A stretch of 64,000 nucleotides of DNA. Origin: Roseovarius marisflavi (lineage in GTDB: Bacteria > Pseudomonadota > Alphaproteobacteria > Rhodobacterales > Rhodobacteraceae). Shown here one piece after another: positions 26,914 to 35,847 of the stretch. A program made the translations under genes and the position numbers. The notes below the pieces were generated by a model, which saw nothing but the letters and a program-made list of their open reading frames with translations, was not told the origin of the DNA and ran no database searches. The number at the start of each line of letters is the position of its first letter. Position 1 is the first letter of the stretch. Location of the stretch: positions 1-64,000 of the forward strand of contig NZ_FRBN01000015.1 of assembly GCF_900142625.1 (NCBI RefSeq), read 5' to 3'.

Positions 26914-29127
26914 ATGTTGCGCAATCTGCACAAAATCCCCGGTCTGATCGCGGCGATCCTGATCATCGTGATCACGCTGAGCGGCACGGTCCTTTCCGTC
27001 CTGCCCGCATGGGAGGTCGTGGCAGAGGTCCCGTCCCGCCCCGAGGCAGGCCTCAGCGTGGCGACGCTGGTCGATCGCATCGCGATCGCCTATCCCGGTG
27101 TCGAGCAGATCAAGCGCTCACCCTCGGGCAAGATCACCGCGTTTTACTTTGACGGCGGCCAGCCCGGCGCAGAGGTGATTGATCCCGCAACCGGCATCGG
27201 TGTCGGCCCCTATCAACGCTCGGATTTTGCGCGCTGGATGACCAATCTGCACCGCTCGCTGTTTCTGGATGATGCCGGTCGGTGGGCGGTTGCCGCCGGC
27301 GCGGTCTCTCTTTTGATGCTCTCGGTGTCGGGGCTGATGCTGACGGCGCGGCGTGTGGGCGGGTGGCGGCATTTCTTTTCCCGCTTGCGTGGCCCCCTGA
27401 CCGGGCGGCTTCATGTCGAGGTGGCGCGCCTTAGCGTTGCCGGGCTGTTGCTTTCGTCGGTGACCGCGCTTTTCATGGTTGCAAGCACCTTTGGCCTTAT
27501 TCCCGAGGCGGAAAACCCCCCGGCGTTTCCGCGCGTGGTCAGCGAACAGACCGGCGCCATCCCCGGCACCATGGCCTTGCTCCGCAACACCCCCGTCAGC
27601 GCGCTGCGCGAGCTTACCTTTCCCTATCCGGGTGATCCCACGGATGTGTTCAAGCTCACCACCGATACCGGCGAAGGCTATATCGACCAAGGCACTGGCG
27701 AGACGCTGATCTGGGCCGATGCCGGCCTCTGGCAGCGGGTGAACGAGACGATCTATATGCTGCATACCGGGCAAGGCGCGGCCCTGCTTGGGGTGGTGCT
27801 TGGCCTGATGGCGCTTGGCGCGCCGTTCATGGCGGTGACCGGCGCAATGCTCTGGCTGCAATCGCGCCGCGCGCGGCCCCGGATCAAGGGCAACATGCCC
27901 GCCGGGCAAGCCGATACCATCGTGTTGGTCGGCAGTGAGGGCGGCAGCACCTGGGGCTTTGCCGCGACGCTTCACCGCGCGCTGCAAGAGGCCGGGCACA
28001 AAGTTCATACCGGCGCGATGTCGGGCTTTCGCCCCGAGCGTTACACGCGCGCCGCGCAGATGATCGTACTGGCCGCCACCTATGGCGATGGTACGGCGCC
28101 GACCTCGGCCAAGGGGTTTCTTGACCGTCTTGCGGCCCTGCCGCAGGCCCCCGAGATGTCGCTTGCCGTGCTTGGCTTTGGCGACCGACAGTTCCCGCAC
28201 TTCTGCGCTTACGCCGCCGAGGTGGCGCGGCTGGCCGATCAAAAAGGCTGGTCCTCGCTACTGCCGACGGGCACGATTGATCGTCAATCCCCACAGGAAT
28301 TCGCCCGCTGGGGCCATGCCCTTGGCGAGGCGCTTGGCCATCCGCTTGAACTCTCGCACAGCCCGATGATCCCGAAAAGTCAGGCGCTTACGCTTGTGTC
28401 GCGCCGCGATTATGGCTCTGACATGCAGACCCCTTCGGCGATCCTGCGCTTTGCCCTGCCCCGGACCGGCCCCATCGCGCGGCTGATGGGGCGCGGCTTT
28501 GCCAGGTTCTCGGCGGGTGACCTTTTGGGCATTGTGCCCGAAGGCGCAAGCATGCCGCGGTTTTATTCGCTGGCCTCGGGGCAGGCGGATGGTTTTGTCG
28601 AAATCTGCGTCAGCCGTCATCCCGGCGGGCTGTGCTCGGGGCAGCTTTTGGCGCTCAAACCCGGTGACAGCGTTCAGGGCTTCCTGCGCCCCAGCCCCGA
28701 TTTCCGCCCGCAGACCAATGCCAAGCCGGTGATCCTGATCGGGGCCGGCACCGGGATCGGGCCGTTGGCCGGGTTTGCCCGATCCAACCGGCCGGGGCGC
28801 GAGATGCACCTGTATTTCGGTGCGCGCCACCCCGACAGCGATCTCTTCTACGGCGAGGAAATTCAGGATTGGCAAGGCGATGGTCGGCTTGCCTCGGTGA
28901 CCACCGCATTTTCGCGCACCGACACGCGCAGCTATGTGCAGGACGCCCTGCGCAGTGACGCGACCCGGATTTCCCGGCTGATCAATGACGGCGCGCAGGT
29001 TCTGGTCTGCGGTGGTCGCGATATGGCCTCCGGCGTGGCCGAGGCCCTGGCCGACATCCTTGCCCCCACCGGATTGACACCGGCCCTTTTGAAAGCTGAA
29101 GGATATTATGTTGAAGACACTTACTAA
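26914..29127 (+). CDS. Membrane PepSY / flavodoxin / ferredoxin-NADP reductase fusion
   Basis: The 737-aa protein has an N-terminal PepSY_TM module with four helices (about 11-30, 124-145, 171-195, 288-315). Conserved histidines in NLHRSLF (113) and MLHTGQ (284) could bind heme. A cytoplasmic flavodoxin domain (about 335-470, IVLVGSEGGSTWGFA, ATYGDGTAP) follows. The reductase domain has RFYS (549-552) for FAD, GAGTGIGP (610-617) for NADPH, and the aromatic C-terminus YYVEDTY. This is the plan of a CPR/sulfite-reductase flavoprotein attached to a PiuB/FoxB-like membrane reductase. It probably carries electrons from NADPH across the inner membrane. ATG 26914 follows the DUF2271 stop by 25 bp. 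Confidence 0.9.
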   Translation: MLRNLHKIPGLIAAILIIVITLSGTVLSVLPAWEVVAEVPSRPEAGLSVATLVDRIAIAYPGVEQIKRSPSGKITAFYFDGGQPGAEVIDPATGIGVGPYQRSDFARWMTNLHRSLFLDDAGRWAVAAGAVSLLMLSVSGLMLTARRVGGWRHFFSRLRGPLTGRLHVEVARLSVAGLLLSSVTALFMVASTFGLIPEAENPPAFPRVVSEQTGAIPGTMALLRNTPVSALRELTFPYPGDPTDVFKLTTDTGEGYIDQGTGETLIWADAGLWQRVNETIYMLHTGQGAALLGVVLGLMALGAPFMAVTGAMLWLQSRRARPRIKGNMPAGQADTIVLVGSEGGSTWGFAATLHRALQEAGHKVHTGAMSGFRPERYTRAAQMIVLAATYGDGTAPTSAKGFLDRLAALPQAPEMSLAVLGFGDRQFPHFCAYAAEVARLADQKGWSSLLPTGTIDRQSPQEFARWGHALGEALGHPLELSHSPMIPKSQALTLVSRRDYGSDMQTPSAILRFALPRTGPIARLMGRGFARFSAGDLLGIVPEGASMPRFYSLASGQADGFVEICVSRHPGGLCSGQLLALKPGDSVQGFLRPSPDFRPQTNAKPVILIGAGTGIGPLAGFARSNRPGREMHLYFGARHPDSDLFYGEEIQDWQGDGRLASVTTAFSRTDTRSYVQDALRSDATRISRLINDGAQVLVCGGRDMASGVAEALADILAPTGLTPALLKAEGYYVEDTY

Positions 29128-30043
29128 ATTGACCCGCCACACCCTGAGCGGGCCGACGATGGGCACCCGCTGGTCGGCGCAATTTCATGCCCCTGACACG
29201 GTTGATCCGACGAAAATCGAGGCGGCATTGGCCGAAAGCGTCGCGGTGGTCGATCGGCAGATGTCGACCTGGACACCCGACAGCGACCTGATGCGCCTGA
29301 ACCGCGCGTCGTTGGGGGAATGGATCACCCTGCCGCCTGAATTGATGACGGTGCTCAAACGCGCGCTTGAGATCGGGCGGCTGTCGGACGGGGCCTTTGA
29401 TATCGCCATCGGCGACGCCGTCACCGCCTGGGGGTTTGGCGCAGAAGGCTATGACACCGACGCCATGCGCCGCGCCTTGATTCACCCCCGCCCCAAAGCG
29501 CATGAAATGCTGGAGCTTGACCACACCGCGCAACGGCTGCGCAAATCCGCAGCTGGGACGCTTGACCTCTCGGGCATCGCCAAGGGCTTTGGCGTCGATC
29601 AGATGGTTGCCGTGCTGGCGCGCTTTGGCATCGAACATGCGCTTGTCGGGCTTGACGGCGAATTGCGCGCCATCGGTCAGCGCCCCGAGGGCACGCCCTG
29701 GACCGTCGCGCTTGAAAAGCCCGACTACGAGGTGCGCGCGCCGCTCTCAATCCTTGAACTGCACGACAGTGCGGCCGCCACATCGGGCGATTATCGCCAT
29801 TGGGTCGATCTTGGCACACAGCGCCTCTCGCATACGATGGACCCGGCGCGCGGCGGCCCGGTGCTGGGGGCGGCGGCCTCGGTCACGGTGCTGGCCGATA
29901 CCTGTATGAACGCCGACGCCTGGGCCACCGCATTCATGGTGATGGGCAAGGACAAGGCCGCGATTCTGGCCAGCGATCAGGGGCTGAGTGCGATCTTTGT
30001 CGAGCGCCGCGGCGAAACCCTGCGCCAGACCTATGTCGGCTAG
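29108..30043 (+). CDS. apbE: FAD:protein FMN transferase ApbE
   Basis: ApbE transfers FMN from FAD to Thr/Ser of a target protein. The 311-aa product has TMGT (17-20), DLSGIAKGFGVDQ (153-165), ATSGDYRHW (224-232), HTMDPARGGP (242-251) and TCMNADAWATAFMVMG (265-280). This covers the FAD- and Mg-binding motifs. Its start lies 20 bp inside the preceding gene. Unlike most ApbE proteins it shows no signal peptide or lipobox, so it may work in the cytoplasm or have an unrecognised start. The likely target is the DUF2271 protein of the same operon. Confidence 0.93.
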   Translation: MLKTLTKLTRHTLSGPTMGTRWSAQFHAPDTVDPTKIEAALAESVAVVDRQMSTWTPDSDLMRLNRASLGEWITLPPELMTVLKRALEIGRLSDGAFDIAIGDAVTAWGFGAEGYDTDAMRRALIHPRPKAHEMLELDHTAQRLRKSAAGTLDLSGIAKGFGVDQMVAVLARFGIEHALVGLDGELRAIGQRPEGTPWTVALEKPDYEVRAPLSILELHDSAAATSGDYRHWVDLGTQRLSHTMDPARGGPVLGAAASVTVLADTCMNADAWATAFMVMGKDKAAILASDQGLSAIFVERRGETLRQTYVG

Positions 30044-30095
30044 GGACCACCGGGCGGCTGGCAGAGCGCGGGCATTGGGGTAATATGGCCCCATC

Positions 30096-31349
30096 ATGCC
30101 AAGCCTTTGCCGCGATTGCCTTGACCGATTCGACACTGGCGCGCGCTGTCCCACCTGCGGCAGCCCGCGGGTGATTGCGCATGACGAGCTGTTTCAGCTT
30201 TCCATCGCCCATATGGATTGCGATGCGTTTTATGCCAGCGTGGAAAAGCGCGACAATCCGGAACTGGCAGATAAGCCGCTTATCATCGGCGGGGGTCGGC
30301 GCGGGGTGGTCTCGACCGCCTGTTACATCGCGCGGATTCGCGGCGTGCGCTCGGCGATGCCGATGTTTCAGGCGCTGAAACTCTGCCCCGAGGCGGTGGT
30401 GATCAAGCCGCGCATGCAGGTCTATGCCGATGTCTCGCGCCAGATCCGCGCGATGATGCAGGCGCTGACCCCCGCGATCGAACCCTTGTCGCTGGACGAG
30501 GCGTTTCTTGATCTCACCGGCACAGAGCGGCTTCATGGCGCGCCGCCCGCCGTGATGCTGGCAGGGCTGGTGCGCCAGATGCGCAGCGAGCTTGGCCTTA
30601 CCGGGTCAATCGGGCTTAGCCACAACAAGTTTCTTGCCAAGATCGCCTCGGACCTCGACAAGCCACAGGGGTTTTCGGTGATTGGCGCGGGCGAAACCGC
30701 CGGTTTTCTGCGCGACAAACCCGTCAGCCTGATCTGGGGCGTCGGGCAGAGCACACGCACCGCGCTCAACGCGGCGGGCATTCGCACTTTTGCCGATTTG
30801 CTCCGCTGGGAACGAGAAGACCTGAGCGCGCGGTTCGGGGCCATGGGCGGGCGGCTCTGGTATCTGGCGCGCGGGCGCGATGCGCGCCGGGTCTCGGCGC
30901 ATGAGCCGGTGAAATCCATCTCGAACGAGACCACATTTTTCGAGGATACCAAGGACGCCGATATCCTTGACGGGCATTTGTGGCGGCTGTCGGAAAAGGT
31001 GGCGGATCGCGCCAAGGCCAAAGAGATCGCCGGGCGGGTCGTGACCCTCAAGCTCAAGCGCAGTGATCATTCGCTGATCACCCGCAGGCAAGCGTTGCGC
31101 GATGCGACCCAGCTTGCCGATACGCTCTATCGCTCGGCGCGCGGTTTGATGGATCACCTGCCCAAAGGGGCCGCTTATCGGCTGATCGGGGTGGGCCTTT
31201 CGGAGCTTGGACCAGAGGCAGGCGCGGATCGCTCTGGCGATCTGCTTGATCCGCAGGCGGTGCAGCGCGGCAAGGCGGAAAAGGCCACCGATCTGATTCG
31301 TCAGAAATTTGGCGCGGATGCGATTCTCAAGGGCCGCGCGCTGCGCTGA
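30096..31349 (+). CDS. dinB: DNA polymerase IV with N-terminal Cys4 knuckle
   Basis: This Y-family translesion polymerase (417 aa) carries the catalytic motifs MDCDAFYASVEKRDNP and LSLDEAFLDLTGT. Helix-hairpin-helix and little-finger segments follow (SLIWGVGQSTRTALNAAGI; VTLKLKRSDHSLITRRQ). Before the palm domain there are about 35 residues with C5-x2-C8 and C18-x2-C21, a zinc-ribbon-like knuckle absent from E. coli DinB. The start at 30096 keeps the knuckle; nothing else explains the strong coding bias there. It follows apbE by 52 bp on the same strand but is functionally unrelated. Confidence 0.93.
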   Translation: MPSLCRDCLDRFDTGARCPTCGSPRVIAHDELFQLSIAHMDCDAFYASVEKRDNPELADKPLIIGGGRRGVVSTACYIARIRGVRSAMPMFQALKLCPEAVVIKPRMQVYADVSRQIRAMMQALTPAIEPLSLDEAFLDLTGTERLHGAPPAVMLAGLVRQMRSELGLTGSIGLSHNKFLAKIASDLDKPQGFSVIGAGETAGFLRDKPVSLIWGVGQSTRTALNAAGIRTFADLLRWEREDLSARFGAMGGRLWYLARGRDARRVSAHEPVKSISNETTFFEDTKDADILDGHLWRLSEKVADRAKAKEIAGRVVTLKLKRSDHSLITRRQALRDATQLADTLYRSARGLMDHLPKGAAYRLIGVGLSELGPEAGADRSGDLLDPQAVQRGKAEKATDLIRQKFGADAILKGRALR

Positions 31350-31413
31350 GAGGTGCGGCCAAAGGCATTGGCATCTACCATCAAAGCCGGGTCATGCACC
31401 CAGAGGGCGGAAT

Positions 31414-31435
31414 GAGTATTTGGACCAAGAAGAAG
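31414..31435. repeat. Dispersed intergenic repeat, copy 3 (inverted)
   Basis: GAGTATTTGG...AAGAAGAAG is the reverse-complement form of the element at 4061-4082 with a changed centre. It lies between the convergent dinB and N-formylglutamate amidohydrolase genes. Confidence 0.6.
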
Positions 31436-31467
31436 GTCACAGCGCTCTGACAACAGGCTTTTGGGGG

Positions 31468-32331
31468 CTATTCGGCCGCCAACGGCCTGGCCAGGGGGCG
31501 GCCAATATCGGCAATCTCGCGGATCACACCGCGCAACAGGGTGCGGAAGGCCTCGAAATTGCCATTCGGGCGGATCAGCCCTTCGTTCATGTAAAGCGCG
31601 CGATCAATCTCGATCTGGATGGCGTGGCGGCCCCGCGTGGGGCGGCCATAGGCCTGGGTGATATAGGCCCCGGCAAAGGGGGTGTTGCGCGTCACCACCA
31701 GGCCGGTGCGCTGAAAGGCGGCCTCGATCCGGTCGACGATATCACTGCTGGCGGCGGCGCCGAAACGGTCGCCAAGCACCACCTCCGGGCGGCGCACACC
31801 GCGGCGCGCGACGGCATCCATCGCCTCGTGCGGCATGGAATGGCAATCCACGAGAATCGCCTGTCCGAACATCAGGAAGGCCTGATCGAGCTGCCCTGCA
31901 AGCGCCGTGTGATAGGGCCGCCAACAGGTGTCGATCCGGCGTTTGGCCTCGGTCATGGAAATTTTGCCGGAATAGATCGCCTGACCATTGGCCACGACGC
32001 GCGGGATCACCCCGAGACCCGAGGCAACGCGCGGGTTGTGCCCGATCTTGCTCACGCCCTCGATCAGGGCGGGATCAAGCTCGTCCTCGCTTCGGTTGAG
32101 ATCGACATAGGCGCGCGGTGCACCGGCCTTGATGAAAGGCGCGCCGACCTCTGGTACGCTGTCGAACAGCTGATCGACAAAGGCATCCTCGGACGAGCGC
32201 ACGGAATGCTCGTTGAGCGTGGTGCGGCGCAGGAAAGACCACGGATAATCGCGCCCGCTATGGGGCGAGGCGAACACCACAGAGGTGGTACGCCGCTCGG
32301 GATATGTCAGGTGATAGGCGACCTTTGGCAT
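31468..32331 (-). CDS. N-formylglutamate amidohydrolase family protein
   Basis: The family hydrolyses N-formyl-L-glutamate in histidine degradation, or related N-formyl amino acids. The 287-aa protein has the N-terminal FASPHSGRDYP metal-binding segment, SEDAFVDQLFDSVPEVGAPFIKA, the signature RAYVDLNRSEDELDP, and ILVDCHSMPHEAMD. No other hut gene is in the window, so its pathway is uncertain. It is convergent with dinB. Confidence 0.88.
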   Translation of the reverse strand: MPKVAYHLTYPERRTTSVVFASPHSGRDYPWSFLRRTTLNEHSVRSSEDAFVDQLFDSVPEVGAPFIKAGAPRAYVDLNRSEDELDPALIEGVSKIGHNPRVASGLGVIPRVVANGQAIYSGKISMTEAKRRIDTCWRPYHTALAGQLDQAFLMFGQAILVDCHSMPHEAMDAVARRGVRRPEVVLGDRFGAAASSDIVDRIEAAFQRTGLVVTRNTPFAGAYITQAYGRPTRGRHAIQIEIDRALYMNEGLIRPNGNFEAFRTLLRGVIREIADIGRPLARPLAAE

Positions 32332-32477
32332 GACCTCTCCTTGTGAAACCGATAATAGACTGAAATTGAGGTTCTAAAAGCCCTTGATCCCCCTTCCGAC
32401 TCCTTTTATAGACCAGCGAACCGGCGCGGACTCCCGCGCCCCTTTTGTTGGGGGGGTGGGGCCAAGTTGGTATTCAT

Positions 32478-32552
32478 GGGCGATTAGCTCAGTGGTAGAG
32501 CACTTCGTTGACATCGAAGGGGTCACAAGTTCGAACCTTGTATCGCCCACCA
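32478..32552 (+). tRNA. tRNA-Val (anticodon GAC)
   Basis: A complete cloverleaf is visible. Acceptor stem GGGCGAT pairs with ATCGCCC; the D-arm is GCTC...GAGC. The anticodon stem CTTCG/CGAAG encloses loop TTGACAT (anticodon GAC), and the T-arm is ACAAG-TTCGAAC-CTTGT. The discriminator A and CCA end are encoded. It reads GTC (and GTT) codons. It lies 78 bp upstream of rpmJ on the same strand. Confidence 0.98.
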
Positions 32553-32630
32553 TGAATTCACTGTTCTGCATGACGCAGAACGCCCGCAACCAAGGCGCTG
32601 GCCCGCGCCGCGACAACTGAGGAGACGACC

Positions 32631-32756
32631 ATGAAGGTTCGTAATTCACTCCGCTCGCTTAAGAATCGGCATCGCGACTGCCGTGTCGTGCGCCGCAAAG
32701 GCCGCGTCTATGTTATCAACAAGACGCAGCCCCGGTTCAAAGCCCGCCAGGGCTAA
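32631..32756 (+). CDS. rpmJ: 50S ribosomal protein L36
   Basis: The 41-aa product begins [17 protein letters not shown] and ends RFKARQG. It is the alternative (C-minus/YkgO-like) type of L36, with few zinc-ligand cysteines. GAGGAG lies 6 nt before the ATG. A strong terminator follows 32 bp after the stop. Its position behind a tRNA gene suggests it may be co-transcribed with tRNA-Val. Confidence 0.95.
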   Translation: MKVRNSLRSLKNRHRDCRVVRRKGRVYVINKTQPRFKARQG

Positions 32757-32787
32757 GCCTGCAGCCACCTTTTTGGTGGACGATATC

Positions 32788-32817
32788 AGCCCCGCCTTTT
32801 CGGCGGGGTTTTCTTTT
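32788..32817 (+). terminator. Rho-independent terminator of rpmJ
   Basis: A 9-bp stem AGCCCCGCC/GGCGGGGTT with loop TTTTC is followed by TTTCTTTT, a textbook intrinsic terminator 32 bp after the rpmJ stop. Confidence 0.9.
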
Positions 32818-32942
32818 GTGCTCACGGGTTTTGCTCTGCACCGGACCGGCAATTTCGCCACCGCCCGGCAAGAGCCCACTTGCCGCCCCGCCCGTCCTGC
32901 GGTTAGGTGGCATGGATTGCATTCCCCGAACGGGCACCCCCC

Positions 32943-34184
32943 ATGAGCACCCCACAGAAAATTATCGTCATCGGCGCCGGTATCTGCGGGCTGAGTTCCG
33001 CCATTTGGCTGCGCCGCGCCGGCCATGAGGTGACGCTTGTCGACAAGGACGCGCCCGGCGCGGGGGCGTCTTTCGGCAATGCGGGCCTTCTGGCGCAATG
33101 GGCGATCGTGCCGGTCAACACCCCGGGCCTTATCAGCACGGGCCTCAAATATATCCTGAACCCGCGCTCGCCGCTGTTCGTGCAATGGTCGTATTTCCCG
33201 CGCCTTTTGCCCTGGCTTATGAAATTCGCCGCCAATGCCAATGACAGCGACACCCGCCGTATGGTGGCCGGGATTGTGCCGATTGTCGGCGACAGCCTTG
33301 ATCAGCACATCGCCCTGACCCGTGGTACCCGCGCCGCGAAATGGGTCACCGCCAGCGATTTCAGCTATGCCTATGAGACCCGCAGGGCGTTTGACGCCGA
33401 TGCCTATTCCTGGGCGCTCAAGCGCGAAGCGGGCTATGTGCCAGAGGTGCTGACAGGTGGCGCCGTGCAAGAGGCAGAGCCGATCCTCGGGCCCGCTATC
33501 AAATGCCTGGCGACGCTCAAGAGCCACGGGCATATCCTTAACCCCGGCGCCTATATGGCCGATCTGGCGCTTGTGCTTCAGGAAGAGGGCGGCACCTATC
33601 AACAGGCCGAGGTGCAGGATATCACCCTGGAAAATGGCCGCATCACCGCGCTTGAGACAAGTCGCGGCGCCATGCCCTGCGATCACGCGGTTCTGGCCGC
33701 CGGGATCTGGTCCAAGCCGTTGATGCAGAAACTGGGCCTCAAGGTGCCGCTTGAGGCCGAGCGCGGCTATCACCTGCATTTCACCGGGCCAAGCCAGATG
33801 CCCAACAACCCGATGATGATCGCCAGCGGCAAGTTTGCGGTGAACCCGATGGCGCATGGGCTGCGCTGTGCGGGAACGGTGGAATTGGGCGGCATTACAG
33901 CGGGGCCGTCCCGCGCGCCGCTTGATCTTATCCGGCGCGGGGTCGCGCGCGCCTTTCCCGAGATGCGCCATGAGGGGGTCGAGGAATGGATGGGCTTTCG
34001 CCCCTCTACGCCCGACAGCCTGCCGCTGATTGGCGAGATTGGCAAAACCGGCGTGCATGCGGCCTTTGGCCATCAGCATGTCGGCCTGACCGCTGGCCCC
34101 AAGACCGGGCGCATCGTCGCCGACCTGATCAGCGGCAAGCGCCCCAACATCGACCTGGCCCCCTATAGCGCCAACCGGTTCTGA
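32943..34184 (+). CDS. FAD-dependent amino-acid oxidase/dehydrogenase (DadA-like)
   Basis: The 413-aa protein has the FAD-binding dinucleotide motif IIVIGAGICGLSSAIWLRRAGHEVTLVDK at the N-terminus. The DadA-like segments GAGASFGNAGLLA, RGYHLHFTG and EEWMGFRPSTPDSLPLIGEIGKT, ending in a region with FGHQHVGLTAGP, follow. It probably oxidises D-amino acids and feeds electrons to the respiratory chain; the substrate is not resolved. The ATG at 32943 gives MSTPQKIIVIGAG. An upstream start at 32907 adds unrelated residues. Confidence 0.87.
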   Translation: MSTPQKIIVIGAGICGLSSAIWLRRAGHEVTLVDKDAPGAGASFGNAGLLAQWAIVPVNTPGLISTGLKYILNPRSPLFVQWSYFPRLLPWLMKFAANANDSDTRRMVAGIVPIVGDSLDQHIALTRGTRAAKWVTASDFSYAYETRRAFDADAYSWALKREAGYVPEVLTGGAVQEAEPILGPAIKCLATLKSHGHILNPGAYMADLALVLQEEGGTYQQAEVQDITLENGRITALETSRGAMPCDHAVLAAGIWSKPLMQKLGLKVPLEAERGYHLHFTGPSQMPNNPMMIASGKFAVNPMAHGLRCAGTVELGGITAGPSRAPLDLIRRGVARAFPEMRHEGVEEWMGFRPSTPDSLPLIGEIGKTGVHAAFGHQHVGLTAGPKTGRIVADLISGKRPNIDLAPYSANRF

Positions 34185-34194
34185 ACGCGCCGGA

Positions 34195-35829
34195 TCAGCG
34201 CCCGCCCATCAACTGCACCATCGTGGCGCGTGAAATGTAACCGGTGACCGGCAATTGGCGGTGACGCTGAAAGCGGCGGATCGCCTGGCGGGTTTCTTCG
34301 GTGAACTGGCCATCCGCAGGGCCGGGTTTGGCGCCGAGTTGCTCAAGCCGTCGTTCGATCAAAACGCGGGCGACTTTTGCTCCGGTATACTGGCGTTCCT
34401 CGTTGCGGGCCGCTTCAATTGCGTCGGCATTGCTCACGGCCTCTTGCAGGGTTCTGATCCGGTCGCGGGCGGCATCGGCAAAGCCGCTCTCGGGATAGCT
34501 GCGCAGGAAGGCATCATAGGCCTCCGGGGTGTCGGCGGTGCGCGCCGCGTCCCAGGCCTCGCGTTCCTGACGATCGGTTTCGGCGCGCCGTTCCTGTTCG
34601 AACTCGTCAAGCCGGGCGCGGGCAACTTCGGAAAACGCGCCGTCGGGATAGCGGCCGAGGTAGGCGCGCAAACCGGCTTCGTCGCCGTTGCGCCCGGTAT
34701 TGCGCCAATAAGCGCGATCGCGGCGGTCTTCCTCGATCTGGCGTTGGCGGGCCTCTTCCTCGATCTCGCGGGCACGCTCGGTCGCCTGCTGGCGCAGCCG
34801 GGCCAGAGTGTCGGCGTCAAGATAGCCAGAGGGCGTCAGGCCGTTTGCGCGTTGCCAGCCGGTCATCGCCGCCCGCGTGCCGCGCCCGAAAACACCGTCG
34901 ATGCCGCGCGGGTCGAACCCCAGAAGCGACAGGTTACGCTGAATTTCACGCCGCGCCTCGCGATTGAGCCTAAGCGCCGCCTCGCCGTCGCGCGCCGCGC
35001 GTTCCGGCGCATCGCGCAGCCAGTCGATACGCTCGCGCGCCTTCGAAAGATAGCGCCCGGCGGGATAGGCGCGGACATAGGCATCATAGGCGTCGGCGGT
35101 TTCAACCGCCTGAACCGCCTGCCAAAACCCATCCTCGCGGGCCTCTGCGAGAGCGGCCTCGCTGACCATCGCAGACCCCGCGCCCATCAGCCCGGTGCCT
35201 TCGGACAGATCCCCCGAGAGGGTGATGCCACGCGGCGCGGCGCGCGCCACCTCGGCAAAGCTGGTGTCGGGCACAAGCAACCCGTCGCGCAGAACGCCGA
35301 TCAGCCCGCCAAACGGACCGCTGGCATAGGTCACGCCTTCGGCCTCTGTCAAACCGGCAAGACCGGCCGTAAGGCCCGAGGCCACCTTAAGATTTTCCGT
35401 CGGAGCAAGCAGGATCACCGCAGGGCCATCCACCCCCGCCGCAATCGCCGACAGCGCATTGAGCGACAGACCGGCGGCGCCAATCCCAAGGCGGCTGACT
35501 GATCCGGTTCCGGCGGGCAAAAGCCAGCTGTCCTGACCATCCCCGGCCATTGGCCCGGTTGCGAGGATCAGCAAGCGCTCGACCTCTCCGCGCGTGATAT
35601 CCGCCTCGATGCCAAGGGCCGCCGCGCGCATCGCGCCCATATTGCCGCCATCCGGGGCAAGCACGTCAAACCCGGCCTCCGTCAGGGCCGCCTCAAGATC
35701 AAAGGCCACCGCAGAGCGCCGTTCGCTACTGCTGCGCGCATCAAGCACCAAAGCAAGGTCAGCGGCCAGAACCGGCCCTGTCAAAACGGCCAGCCAGAGG
35801 CCCGCGATCCATCCCAAGCCTCGTCTCAT
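34195..35829 (-). CDS. Secreted peptidoglycan-binding protein with two PG_binding_1 domains
   Basis: The 544-aa protein has a signal peptide ending GPVLAAD. An N-terminal region resembles a degenerate caspase-like (metacaspase) domain (LALVLDARSSSERRSAVAFDLEAALTEAGFDVL). Two peptidoglycan-binding domains lie near 290-345 (LSLLGFDPRGIDGVFGRGTRAAMTGWQ) and 480-543 (LEQLGAKPGPADGQFTEETRQAIRRFQ). Between them is a Glu/Arg-rich helical region with short repeats of the type AYDAFLRSYPESGFADAAR. I see no intact catalytic His-Cys pair. A role in the cell wall or envelope is inferred from the binding domains. Confidence 0.8.
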   Translation of the reverse strand: MRRGLGWIAGLWLAVLTGPVLAADLALVLDARSSSERRSAVAFDLEAALTEAGFDVLAPDGGNMGAMRAAALGIEADITRGEVERLLILATGPMAGDGQDSWLLPAGTGSVSRLGIGAAGLSLNALSAIAAGVDGPAVILLAPTENLKVASGLTAGLAGLTEAEGVTYASGPFGGLIGVLRDGLLVPDTSFAEVARAAPRGITLSGDLSEGTGLMGAGSAMVSEAALAEAREDGFWQAVQAVETADAYDAYVRAYPAGRYLSKARERIDWLRDAPERAARDGEAALRLNREARREIQRNLSLLGFDPRGIDGVFGRGTRAAMTGWQRANGLTPSGYLDADTLARLRQQATERAREIEEEARQRQIEEDRRDRAYWRNTGRNGDEAGLRAYLGRYPDGAFSEVARARLDEFEQERRAETDRQEREAWDAARTADTPEAYDAFLRSYPESGFADAARDRIRTLQEAVSNADAIEAARNEERQYTGAKVARVLIERRLEQLGAKPGPADGQFTEETRQAIRRFQRHRQLPVTGYISRATMVQLMGGR

Positions 35830-35847
35830 AGCGCTGATCCTTTCGAC

